Shown here: positions 24,306 through 34,899 of the stretch, one piece after another | Layout: every line of letters begins with the position of its first letter | Position numbering within the stretch: the stretch's first letter is position 1 | Source: Atkinsonella hypoxylon | Lineage: Eukaryota > Ascomycota > Sordariomycetes > Hypocreales > Clavicipitaceae | DNA length: 64,000 nucleotides | Direction of reading: 5' to 3' | Assembly: GCA_000729835.1 (NCBI GenBank) | Contig: JFHB01000021.1 | Coordinates: forward strand, 124,001 to 188,000 | Made by a program: the position numbers and the translations under genes | The notes under the pieces: generated by a model | Seen by the model: only the letters and a program-made list of their open reading frames with translations | Told to the model about the DNA's origin: nothing | Database searches by the model: none

Positions 24306-25429
24306 TCATAAATCCTTCACAGCTTTCTCAAACATTTGGAAATGCTCTTCTGGCATGGGATACGTATGCTCTCTGGCAGGATAATCTCGGCTTTTCACTT
24401 CTCCCCGATAGGTCTCTATTGCTTTCAGAGCCTCGGCCCAAATATCTCCGTATTTCTTGACAAATTTGGGCAAGTGTCGTCCCGGAGGAAAGTTTCCCGT
24501 CATGTCGGTCTGGACGAGGACCTGCCCTGAGCAACCAGCACCTGCACCAATGCCAATGGTTGGGATGGCTAGCTTCTTCGTGATTAATGCCGCAACTTCA
24601 GCAGGCACGGCTTCGAGAACAACAGCGAAGCAGCCGGCTTCTTGGACGGCCAAAGCATCTTCTAACACCGCCATGGCGCTTTGAGAGGTTTTACCCTGAA
24701 CACAGAAGCCACCGAGAGCATTCTGTCGTTGGGGGGTGAGACCGACGTGACCCAACACAGGGATGCCGGCGGCGGTGATCTTCCGGATGGTTGGTGCCAT
24801 TTCTTTGCCGCCTTCTAGCTTGATGCTTTGAACGCGGCCTTCCTTGACAAAGCGGATGGCAGTAGAGAGTGCTTGCTCAGGGGATATCTCATAGGAGCCC
24901 ATAGGCAAGTCGGCAATCTGATCAATGTAATGTCAGTCATTTAGAAGGTGTCTAGGTGGCAGCAATAGGCGTCATGATAGGAGCAAGAGAAACTTACAAC
25001 AAAAGCGCTCTTGGTGGCTCGGGCCACAGAACGGCAGTGTAGCAACATGTCTTCAACGAGAACTTCGTTAGTATCTTCCATGCCCAGAGCGACCATGGCT
25101 AAGCTGTCGCCGACCAGGATAACGTCAACCCCCGCATGATCAGCAACATGAGCGGTGGGGAAGTCGTGGGCTGTTATCATGGCGATGGGCTCGCCCTTTT
25201 TATGAAGGGTTCTCAAGGAACCCAAGGTGACCTTCTTTCGTTGGTTGGCAGGCGCAGCTTTGAGGGGTGAATGAGAGCTGAACCGGACTTGTCTGGATGC
25301 ATGGCTGCGTGATGGTGTAGAAAATATGACGGATGGGGATTGCACAACAGAAGCGCGGGCGATGGCACTGAGTCGCCGTGCTTTTGCAAGGTGAGCCCAC
25401 GACCATGTAGGTGAGGTGACACAAAACAT
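24306..25429 (-). CDS. panB: ketopantoate hydroxymethyltransferase PanB
   Basis: Catalyses transfer of a hydroxymethyl group from 5,10-methylenetetrahydrofolate to alpha-ketoisovalerate, the first committed step of pantothenate and CoA synthesis. Two exons (25429-24998, 24917-24306) give 347 residues. The first 60 or so are rich in Arg, Ser and Ala with few acidic residues, fitting mitochondrial import. The TIM-barrel core follows: MITAHDFPTAHVADHAGVDVILVGDSLAMV (substrate and Mg binding), then ADLPMGSYE right after the 80-nt intron, VKLEGG-like IKLEGGKEM, GHVGLTPQR and AIPTIGIGAGAGCSGQVLV. All expected motifs are present, so it should be active. The gene converges on atg12 with only about 180 bp between them. 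Confidence 0.95.
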
Positions 25430-26869
25430 GGTGATGAAGGTATGCGGTGAGGAGAGTAGACCTGGGAATGGGATGAGAAGTACCCCGAAGGGTACCGGTA
25501 ATGGTACGTTGGTGGTATGTTTGTATGCAGGGAGTTGCGGCAGCAGGGCCAGGTACTTTTAGCGTAGAGCTAGAAGATCTGCACCGGAAAAAAAAAAAAA
25601 AAAAGAGGTAGATATTGCAGAAGGCAAGATGGAAAACGTAAAGGCTAATTAGTTATTTTTTTTAGAGTTATTCTGAAGAATGTTATTGCTTCGGAATGAA
25701 CATGAAGAGAAAGGAGATGGCGTGGCCTAGTTGCGGCGTAATGGGCGGTTTTATTAAGACTAGCCATGATGGTTTTTACGTTGTAGAATTGAGTATCTCA
25801 TTTTTGTACGGAGCGATGGCCATAAATTTTGGTTAGTGGTGTATTTTTCGGTCCCATTCTGACTAATGGCCGTTGGAGGGTGCAGGTTGGATCCACTATC
25901 TCTCTCCCTCTCGTTCTCTTTCTTTCTTATGTGTAAATTTTTTATTTTTTTTAGAAAAATGATGAAAAAACGAAAAACGCATGTACAATATGAATTTTCT
26001 GTCGCTTATTATTATTTTTGCCTATATATATATATATATATATAAATGCTGAGAATTGTGCTGTCATTGAGGCAAAGTTGACTGTGCATTGGCTTGGTAG
26101 GTGGTGTTCGAAAACGGCTACCTCGGCCCTCCTGGACGGAGCGGTACTTTGGCCGAGGCTCTCGGGGACACGGAGATCGACGTAGGAAAATTCCAGTGTT
26201 GGCAAAAGCGATGCTTTTTATGCACCGCCACGGTGTCTCTGCTTCAGCATCACCGCTAGTTTACCAGCCCTAGGATGACTAGCTGCTTTGTAGGTTCAGA
26301 TTGACTCTGGACCTCTTAGACCGAAGTCGTGACCCGCGCAGCCGCCGAGGCCCTCATCCATGGCTGACCACCTCTGATAGGATTTTCTTTGCTTGTCATT
26401 ACTTCATATTGCCACAGCACGTGTACCTAGAGATTGTAGATAGGCCTATGAAGCTGTCTCAAGTGAGATAGCGGAGGCGCCGCCATCCAGCAGCTCTGGT
26501 AGTGGTCCAGAACGATAGTCGGGCACCTTTACGCGGTGTTCTGGATAAGTAGGTTGGTTCAACAGACTAGCTGAAACTAAGGCCCGACCAATCATGTCTT
26601 GATTCATGTATCGACAGATTCTTCCTATTCGTCATGTGTGGCTTTTAGTTGCATTTACGTCCTCCAACTCGGCTCTTTAGGCTAGCTTTGCAGCTTGTCG
26701 TAGTCGGTGGTTATGCTGTAAGATGTAGCATGTAGGCCTGTTCCGTATTTACAGTGCCTTCAATTGCTAGTCAGAGGCTGAGCAAGCCGCTATAGGTGTG
26801 AGACTTGCAACTTATCTCTTTGGCAATCAGCTAAGCTAATTTGTTAGTCTGGAACTTCTGTTATGGCGT

Positions 26870-27120
26870 AAATTGAGGAAGTACTTTCAGATAGTGTTGT
26901 TCATTGGTGTGTAAGCCCTATCAATAACACGTTAGAGCCTTATTGGTACGTAAGAGACAGGTATCAGATTTACTTACGATGTACCTCTTCGTATAATTGG
27001 TATTCGTACTGTAGAGGAAGTATCTTGGAGAGAGTTTTCATTGGTGCATAATCCTGTGGGTACCGCGTTGGAGCCTTATCGGCACGTAGAAGATAGCGGG
27101 TTATAGTGGTCAGATTCTAT
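26870..27120 (+). repeat. diverged tandem repeat, two units about 137 bp apart
   Basis: Unit 1 (GAGGAAGTACTTTCAG, TCATTGGTGT at 26901, GTTAGAGCCTTATTGG) is matched by unit 2 (GAGGAAGTATCTTGG, TCATTGGTGC at 27038, GTTGGAGCCTTATCGG). Differences are largely C/T and G/A, which suggests repeat-induced point mutation. Related pieces occur near 13320-13390, 42690-42775 and 42978. Confidence 0.65.
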
Positions 27121-27720
27121 ATATTGTTCTTGCCTATAAATTTCTTTTCTTGAGAAATATAACCGCCATTTAAATAATCGTAAGAATCAAGTACGGCATG
27201 TGTAAAGTAATAATATCATAATTTATTAGAGCATAATTAGAGATATATGGGCGTAGAAAGAATAAGTTTAGGTGGAAAAGTGGGGTGGATCGATACTTTT
27301 GTCTCCTCCCCACCCCCCCCCCACTCTAGGCGCGGTGCCTGGCCACTCCGGAGTTATATAGGTACCTAGGTACATAGGACGTTAGGCGCTGGACACAACA
27401 GGCCCCCACTTGTCCCACCGTCCCATCCCATGTCGCCATGTTCAGTCCCCAACTGCCACCTGCCCAGATGCCACCTGCTTGCTCATGCCCCCTCCTGTTC
27501 AAGCCTTCCAGTCTCCATGCTTCAATCCAGACACAGACAGCTTTCCAACCATCCCGTCCCGATCCTTCACTCGCCTCTCGACCCTGCAGAAATAATTTTG
27601 GCCCTTGGGATCCTACTTGCAATCTGTAGTGGACTTCTATATCCCCGAGACCTGGTTCTGTCCTTCGCCAAACCAACGGTGACGTCGCCAGTCACCAGAC
27701 TCGTGAGATCAGTTCGAGTC

Positions 27721-27800
27721 ACTACACCACACTACACCACACTACACCACACTACACCACACTACACCACACTACACCACACTACACCACACTACACCAC
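27721..27800 (+). repeat. 8 x 10-bp tandem array (ACTACACCAC)
   Basis: Eight perfect copies of ACTACACCAC in a row, 60 bp upstream of the ubc8 start codon, so probably in the promoter or 5' UTR. The flanks do not continue the motif. Confidence 0.95.
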
Positions 27801-27858
27801 GCCCATCGTCACCGCCTTCGCCATCGCCTTCGCCTGAATCAACACCGGCTCGCCCAGC

Positions 27859-28986
27859 ATGAGTAGCCCTCGTCGCAGAATCGAGACTGATGTAAGTCCC
27901 TCGTTCCTTTTGTTGATGCCGAGGCCTTGTCTCGATGCTAACCTTGAACCTCCCAGGTTATAAAGTATGTCTCATCCCCTCCCCCGCCTTCCTTGTGTTC
28001 CTTGATGTCTCCAACGAACTTCTAACACTCTGATAGGATGTACGATGACTATTCTGGCCGGGCAGACGCACTTCGACACGATGCTGACCGCTACAGGCTC
28101 ATGAGTGATTATGAGGTGACTCTTGTAAATGATAGCAGTATGCATATAATCCGCCGGTTTTCAACTAGTACTAAACCTTCCCAGTGTAAGATTTCAAACC
28201 TATTTCTCGATTCTTCCGCGCCAATTCATCGAAACTTAATCGCAACATCTACAGGCAGGAGTTCTTCGTTCGATTCAAGGGGCCCGCAGAGAGTATGTGC
28301 AGAGTTTAGTATCCATGGACATAGGCCAAGGCCCAGGAATGCGTTGCTGATCAGGTGTAAAAAGCTCCCTTTGAGGGAGGCCTCTGGAAAGTACATGTCG
28401 AATTACCTGATACCTACCCGTATAAGTCGCCCAGTATTGGTTTCGTCAACCGCATCTTTCACCCCAACATCGATGAGCTGTGAGTAGAGACTTGATGGCC
28501 ATTATAACATGGGAAACAGCCATGGAAATCGAAATGGACAAGGGGATACTTGCGAAAACTTTTAGGAGACGCTACCAATACTGAGACGCACCACCTCTGA
28601 CAGGTCCGGATCCGTTTGTTTGGATGTCATCAATCAGACTTGGTCACCAATGTTCGATATGATCAACATTTTCGAGGTCTTCCTCCCACAACTTCTTCGC
28701 TACCCCAACCCGACCGACCCTCTCAACGGAGAAGCCGCAGCATTGCTGATCAGGGAACCCAAGAGCTACGACGCCAAGGTGAAGGGTAGGTTATCATGCC
28801 AAGATACGCTTGGAGGTGGGCTCAGCTGCTGACATAGTCTTGTTCGCAGAATACGTGCAGAAATACGCCACTAAGGATGCCGTCGATGAAGCTGGCGCCG
28901 AGAGCGAAGATGAGGACGATATGTCCTCTGTCGCCAGTTTTGGAGATGATGATGAGGAGCCTGCCGGCCAGATGGATGACGTATAA
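27859..28986 (+). CDS. ubc8: ubiquitin-conjugating enzyme E2, Ubc8/UBE2H type
   Basis: A cytosolic/nuclear E2 that works with the GID/CTLH ligase in yeast and man. The spliced protein has 185 residues (human UBE2H 183), with catalytic Cys85 in SGSVCLDVINQTW and HPNIDEL before it, and an acidic Ser/Asp-rich tail typical of this class. Nine exons are needed: 27859-27891, 27957-27964 (8 nt), 28037-28039 (3 nt), 28097-28137, 28185 (1 nt), 28255-28292, 28365-28479, 28604-28785 and 28850-28986. With the 3-nt exon the sequence reads KMLMSDYEV, and with the single T it reads NDSMQEFFVRFKGP, both matching the family; the total is exactly 186 codons. Each bordering intron has its own GT, branch-like site and AG. 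One acceptor is unusual (AAAAAG at 28364). Skipping the 1-nt exon would shift the frame. Confidence 0.88.
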
Positions 28987-29897
28987 GCAGCCGAGAGAGA
29001 CTTCATCCGCTCTACTCCGGTCATTCTCCGATATGTCGATTTCACGCATGGGCTCTGTTTCGAGGGACATTCTACGAGGCTATATTTGATTTTTTTTCTT
29101 TTAACGGCGTTAAATGGATATGACAGGCACAGCACAGGAGCCCATAGGATTAATTTGGGGTGAAGTTGCATAAGCCGGCTGAAATTGGACTTTTTTTGTT
29201 GTTTCAATTGGGTCCAATGATTTGACCAGAGGATGTACACCCATCATGAGACATGACAGGTGTATGGATTTCGCTATCTAGTCCGTCATCACTGACTGTG
29301 CATAGACGAGAGACGAATTATGGGCAAGATACTGTGGAAATTAGTCGCCGGATGCTCAGACGGTGTATGTCCTCGCGCATCTGGGCACATTTCAGTTTGG
29401 TCACTAGTTTGTTAGTAGTCGTCGATGAGAAATGCTAGACTGTTAATAAGCAAAATGATTGTACTACATGATTATTAGGATTACCCTCGCAATCTACAGT
29501 CGTATGTGCACTTGGCTGAATCGAGTAAGTAATGCTCATGCTCAATGATGTGCATTATAGTTTCATCGTCATTCTGCTGTTATTGAAACATTGTAGTGTG
29601 CATTGAAAGAGCAAATCCGGGGAGGGGGTTTTTCCTTTTTCCTTTTTCTTTTTTTCTCCTTTTCTTCCCTTTTGTCCTTTTTCCTTCTTTTTTTTTTTTT
29701 CCCTCTCCTTTCTTTTAATGGCTTCTCACTGGCGGATCATAAACTCCGCACTAATGCCCCACCGCCTTTTTGTAAGACGACTTACACCGTCACCACCACC
29801 TAGACCCTGCAAACCCAAGACCACCTTTCTCACATTCGACGACCAAATCCCAAGAAAGAAACATCGGTTCCCGTTCCCGCCAACGCCTTTGTCCAGC
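28987..29897. other. intergenic region between ubc8 and saf4
   Basis: About 0.9 kb. It ends in a pyrimidine-rich tract (29625-29715), a common core-promoter feature of fungal housekeeping genes. No gene is seen. Confidence 0.6.
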
Positions 29898-30884
29898 ATG
29901 CAGGGCTTCAACATGGGACGCTACGTCCCGCCCGAAGTCGAAGGCACCACGACCGCCAACAAACTCCACAAGAAGCACGCCCTCGGCCAGCGCGCCTCGA
30001 AACTGGCTTCCCACGGCATCCTGACCGTGCGCTTCGAGATGCCCTTCCCGATCTGGTGCGCGTCGTGCCCGCAGCCGACCGTCATCGGGCAAGGCGTGCG
30101 CTTCAACGCGGAGAAGCAAAAGGTCGGCCACTACTACAGCTCGCCGATCTGGAGCTTCCGCTTCCGCCACGCCTGCGGCGGCACCATCGAGATGCGCACG
30201 GACCCGAGAAACACGGCGTACGTGGTGGTGCAGGGCGGCTCGAAGCGCGACACGGGCGTGGACAAGGACAGCGACACGGACGATGCGGCGCGCGTCATAT
30301 TGACGGAGGCGGAGCGGGAGGCGCTTCGCCGGAACGCGTTTGCCAGCTTGGAGAAGACGATTGAGGATCGGGAGCGGCTTGTACGGGCGGGCGCGCGGAT
30401 CGAGGGCCTGCGCGATGCGCAGGAGCGGAACTGGCGGGATCCGTATGCGATGAATCAGAAGCTGAGGCGGGCCTTTCGGGTCGGTAGGGAGGAGAGGGCG
30501 AGCGAGGCGCTGGTTGCGGAGGACTTGCGCGATAGGATGGGCCTCGGGATCGAGCTTGTGCCTGGGACGGAGGAGGATGCGCGGCGGGCGAAGCTCGTCG
30601 AGTTCGGGGCGGGCAAGGGCGAGGGCGAGGGCGAGGGCGAGGGTCCGGAGAGGGCGCTTGCGCGGCCTTTGTTCGAGAAGGCGGATGGGGCGCTGAGGAG
30701 GCAACACGCTGGCAGAGACCTCGTGGCGTCCATCGTGAGCAATGCGCGGGCTGGGAACGATCCGTTTCTGCAGAAGCGCACCGCTGCCAGGACAAGGTTG
30801 TCTGTAAAGAGGAAGCGCGGGCGTAGCAACCAGCAGACGGCTACGCCCAGGAGCGCTGCACTGGTAGAATATGACTCGGATTGA
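29898..30884 (+). CDS. Saf4/CCDC130-type splicing factor (Yju2/Cwc16 family)
   Basis: A nuclear spliceosome-associated protein of 328 residues without introns. The family core is at the N-terminus: MGRYVPPEVEG, then HALGQRASKL, ILTVRFEMPFPIWCASC, GVRFNAEKQKVGHYYSSPI, and CGGTIEMRTDPRNTAYVVV. This matches CCDC130/Saf4 rather than the paralogue Yju2/CCDC94. The first zinc pair is C-x2-C; the second has His-Ala-Cys where human has C-x2-C. The middle is charged and probably helical, and the C-terminus is basic with KRKRGRS, a likely nuclear signal. A short GAGGGC repeat at about 30617-30642 encodes Gly-Glu dipeptides. I chose the Met at 29898; the frame is open upstream to 29718 but that part is Pro-rich and unlike the family. 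GC content is far higher than in the surrounding DNA. Confidence 0.9.
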   Translation: MQGFNMGRYVPPEVEGTTTANKLHKKHALGQRASKLASHGILTVRFEMPFPIWCASCPQPTVIGQGVRFNAEKQKVGHYYSSPIWSFRFRHACGGTIEMRTDPRNTAYVVVQGGSKRDTGVDKDSDTDDAARVILTEAEREALRRNAFASLEKTIEDRERLVRAGARIEGLRDAQERNWRDPYAMNQKLRRAFRVGREERASEALVAEDLRDRMGLGIELVPGTEEDARRAKLVEFGAGKGEGEGEGEGPERALARPLFEKADGALRRQHAGRDLVASIVSNARAGNDPFLQKRTAARTRLSVKRKRGRSNQQTATPRSAALVEYDSD

Positions 30885-31425
30885 AAGGCCATGCCGTGTT
30901 TCTTCCAGCCTTGCCGAGACAAACTTTTCATTAGCTCCGAGGCAATTTCTCCCGTTTTTTTTTTTTTTTTCTTTCTTTCCCTCTTCGAGCATAGCGTGGT
31001 GTTGGATCGGTTTGCTGGGAATTGCCCATTGCTTGCTGGCGTGCAGGACTGGATGCAATGGCTTACTGACTTGTTACGGATTACAAATACCTGTCTGTTG
31101 GGGATGGATACTCCATGTCGTTTGCGCAAGTCGTGGAATATGATACGGGACAAGACGGGACGAGACGGGAAGGCATAGTACAAGGAGGCGGTTCGAGTGA
31201 GTCCTTGGAAGTAAGGCTGATTTATCAATCGAATACTATTTCTCAACGCAAAAAGTGGGAAAGAATGTTATTACTTGCTAGCAGAGGAATGACAGTCAGG
31301 ATCCGTGAGTTGGTTACCTGTCATGCATGTATGGTTCCCCTTCAAAGAACGTGCAATATTTCAAGTTCCCTGGCATTCTTGACTAATCACATCCCCATAC
31401 AAGTCTTGTAGAAGAGTCCTCTCTA
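30885..31425. other. convergent 3' intergenic region
   Basis: The spacer between saf4 and the GH92 gene, with a T tract at 30955-30971. No gene is recognised. Confidence 0.6.
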
Positions 31426-33934
31426 TTATCCAAACGTGTAGCTCGGTGGTCGATCTCCTGTCTTCTTTCCCCAGTCAGACTCATCTTTGCCCAGCGTCAG
31501 TTCAAGAGTCCACCCCTCCGTGAAGAATTCATGGCCGATCCAAGACTTAGTCCACGACTTTCCGTTGACAGTCGCATGTTGAATGTACAGGTTCTTGTAG
31601 CCTGAGTCGAAATTGATATTGCGTACAGTAGCCGTCTTTCCAGTGATGGGATGCTTGATGCTGACTTCCTCGAAGAAGGACGGATTGATGAGGTACACGT
31701 TCTGCCCTGCCACAGGGAACAACCCCAACACGGAGAAGAACAAGAATGCGCCCATGGCACCAGAATCATCGTTGCCAGGGAGGCCATCGGGAGAATTTTT
31801 GAAAGATGACGGGACATACTGGTGAATTCTTTTTGCGGAAAGGCCAGGTCGTCCGGCGTAGTGATAAAGGTATACCGTCAAAAAGACGGGCTCATTGGAG
31901 ATATCAGCCAGGCCGCTTTCATGGAAGAAGTCGAGGCGGGAAGTGAACGCATCATCGCCACCAATTAATGTAATCAAAGACGAGGTCGCGTGAGGGACGT
32001 AACTATCGCCGTCAGTGTCAATTGGCATCTTGAGCATGATAACCGGGAAAGAGAATGTTTGAATACGAAAAACAAATGATTCGACTTACAACAGGTATTG
32101 CCAGATGCTCGCTTCAAATGTCTCACTTGGATTCCCGGTGAGCGAGCACCAGCCGGCGAGACTCGAGCATGCAATTGGGTCTTGGAAACCCCAAGTGCCA
32201 TTCATATATCTTGGTTGGAAGAATCCCTTGAAGCCGGTGTCCTTTCCCTTAATGAAGGACGTTTGATCCTTCTTCCACAGGTTCCGCCAGTTCATGCTAC
32301 GCTGCATGTACTTCTTCTGCAAGTCACTCTTATGCAGACCGCCTGCAAGCGTTGCAAGGCAAAAGTCGTCGTACGCATACTCTAGAGTACGCGAGACGCT
32401 ACGTGAGTTGGTTCCGAAGCCAAGGGGGTCATAGTCCAGGGCGGGAATATAATTGTACTTGTGCCAGCTTTGGAGACCACCGCGTCCGTGATGCGACCAT
32501 TCCAGAGGCTCCTTCTCCGCATCGGTGACGATGGCCTCAAGGGCAAGCTCCCAATCGATGCTGGAACTGAGATTCTTGACATAGGAATCGACAAGCACCA
32601 CATCAGCATTGGATCCTCCTTGGGTCCAACCTTGGCACATGGACATGTGGCAGTCCGGTAGCCAGCCCTCATGCTTATACATGTCCAACAACGACTCAAC
32701 CATTTGTGTTTGAGCTCGGGGGTCAAGAATGGTCAAGAGTGGATGTTGGGCACGGAAACTGTCCCAAATGCTGCAAAAGTAATAACGGTCAGATCCGGCC
32801 CATTGAGTCCTAAATATATTGACGAGTTTCGCGGTCTTGTACTTGCCAGTAATAAGAATCAAAATACGGCCGTCCCGTGTCCCAGTGTGGGTTCTCTCCC
32901 GTATAATTCTGCGGTGAGATCATGTTGCGATACACGCCACTCACAAAGCTGATCAGAAGATTGTTGTCTGCTCCCCCGGTTTTGACTGAGATTGGATTAA
33001 GCTTCTCCTGCCATAATTTTCCAGCCGTCTTGACCAAGCTATCAAAGTTCGTCAACGGGTCAGGAATCTCTTTCTCTGCGCTATGACATGCTTGTTCAGA
33101 ACTTTTGAAGCTGAGTCCAACTCGGGCCGTGACCGTGTTATCCGAACCAGGTTTGAATCTGGCGAAGCCGCCACTTTCAAGGTAAAAAAGATTGAAGCCT
33201 CGGGTGACGAAAATCTCCTTAGGCTCGGTCCCTGCGCGGCTGTTGACCCATACACCGGTATCATAGACTTCGGCTCCAAAGAAGTCAACACAGAAGTGGA
33301 GCTGATATGAGCCTGTACCAAAGCTGGGCAGAAATGTACCATTCCCAACCATCCTGCCGGATTTCGCGTCTACTTTGATGCTGGCATTCTGACGACTTTT
33401 CCAGAGATCCGTCAAATCCAGCAGGATCAATGGGTGGCTGCCTCTTGTGTCTGGAAATCGAAATTTGTATAGTGCCGCATGCTCAGACACCGTCATGTTG
33501 GCCACAACTCCGGATTCCAGTTCAATGCCGAATTGTCCCGGCTTTGCAACGACAGAATCCTTCTTGTAATGCACCTTGCGATCTTCAATGCGAAACATGC
33601 AATTGTTCAGCTCATCATCGCGACAGACCTGCGGAAACAAGGGAAAGTTGCCCATGCTAGGGTTTCCGCCAGTACCACTGTCATGAATGCCTGAAAACCC
33701 CGTTACATTGCTGCCATCCATGCTGAAGCCGCCCGTGTTCTGGCCATCTACATCGGCGACGGCCTTTGCTAGACCGTATGGCAGCGTTGCTCCGGGAAAG
33801 ACATTGCCCCCATTCGTGGTGCCGATGAGAGGATTCACTAAACTCAAGGGGTCCGTCTTTTCAAGCGCCGCAGATGCTAGTGACGGCCAAAAATATAGCA
33901 TCCGCAACAGATCGTTGGCTGTTGGGTGGCGCAT
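31426..33934 (-). CDS. glycoside hydrolase family 92 alpha-mannosidase
   Basis: A predicted calcium-dependent exo-alpha-mannosidase of 781 residues, probably secreted, acting on mannans or N-glycans. Three exons: 33934-32847, 32770-32090 and 32002-31426. The N-terminal domain starts with NPLIGTTNGGNVFPGATLPYG. The catalytic domain includes YFDSYYCIWDSFRAQHPLLTI, GWLPDCHMSMCQGWTQGGSNADVVL and the late GNDDSGAMGAFLFFSVLGLFP. Intron 1 begins with GCAAGT, not GT; only this GC-AG splice gives the conserved YYCIWDSFR. Intron 2 (87 nt) is GT-AG and restores IWQYLFYVPH. A hydrophobic segment follows Met1 and an internal Met12 (MLYFWPSLASAALE); starting at Met12 would give a cleaner signal peptide. 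Confidence 0.92.
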
Positions 33935-34899
33935 CGTACCGAGACAGTCTCAAATGCTGAAGTGCTCAAAGTCGCTTATCGAAGCAGATGAACGCAGTCA
34001 AGGGTTGTGTGCATCAAGTCATTTATGGTTCGGGAACTGCAACGACGGAGAACGACAATGCGGCGGATGGGAGGGGGCATTTGTGGACGGCAACCCGTCG
34101 AGGGCCAGTTTCAGTCGACCAGACTCATATTGCGGACGAAGCTGCACTGTAGCCTCCAAGGATCGTCAGGTCTTGCACGGCCGAACAAGGGTGCTAGGCT
34201 GAAGATACTGGAGTGGGCGGGGAAAGAGCATCTGAGGTGACATCGACCAATATAAGTTACTGGCCCGTTCCTTCCTCTCTCAAAGCAGAGCAGTCAGCAT
34301 CCAGCATCTGGACTCCAGACTCCAGACTCCAGACTCTAGACTCTAGGCGCTAGGCTTCAGACTATTTCACCGTCTGTGAGCAGCAGCTGCCGGACCAGAA
34401 GTGGCGTATTGCTCATCCCTGCGCGCATATTCTTTGATTCTACGGATTGACGCGGAGTACGGAGTTCAGCAGGCACACGTTAAATGCCGAACCAGGGGCG
34501 CGTCTCCAGGGCCACAAGTGAAGTGCGGCGCGACGCGAATAAACTCCCATGTCCAGCCAAATGTCCAGCCAAATGTCCAGCCAGATACAGGTGGTTGAAG
34601 TTGCATCAGATACAAAGCTCACAGCACCACGCAAGATGCAAAAATAATGGCAAGCCAATCGCGCCGACTGCTGTAGTTTCAAAATCTAATCGCTAATCTT
34701 AACGAGCATGTGTACGTGCACGGCAGGTTAACCAGGAGGTGCACAACGTTTGCACGTCTCTATTACCTCCAGCGAGACAAGAAAACAAACTGGTATATCT
34801 CAAAACCAAAGACGACTTTGAGCCATGACTCTGCGAGCCGGGCCCCAAATGTTTCGCTAAATCATAGTATCCATTCCTAGCATATCGCAAACAGTTTGG
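33935..34899. other. intergenic region with short tandem repeats
   Basis: GACTCCA-type repeats at about 34308-34350 and three copies of a 12-mer, ATGTCCAGCCAA, at 34549-34584. No gene is seen. Confidence 0.6.
34549..34584 (+). repeat. 3 x 12-bp tandem repeat (ATGTCCAGCCAA)
   Basis: Three consecutive 12-mers, with one mismatch in the last base of the third copy. Confidence 0.9.

Larger units (their letters stand above)
25430..27858. other. repeat-rich intergenic region
   Basis: About 2.4 kb without a supportable gene. It has a poly-A tract near 25588, a (TA)n tract near 26022-26044, a diverged tandem repeat at 26870-27120, a poly-C tract near 27310, GGTACCTAGG words at 27360-27378 and a 10-bp tandem array upstream of ubc8. 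Long AT-rich parts look like old transposon sequence. Confidence 0.55.

Noticed and set aside
29790..31058. Long minus-strand frame (422 codons) overlapping the saf4 gene
   Set aside because: It is the antisense shadow of a GC-rich coding region. The translation is Arg/Pro/Leu-rich without domains, while the plus strand encodes a clear Saf4/CCDC130 protein.
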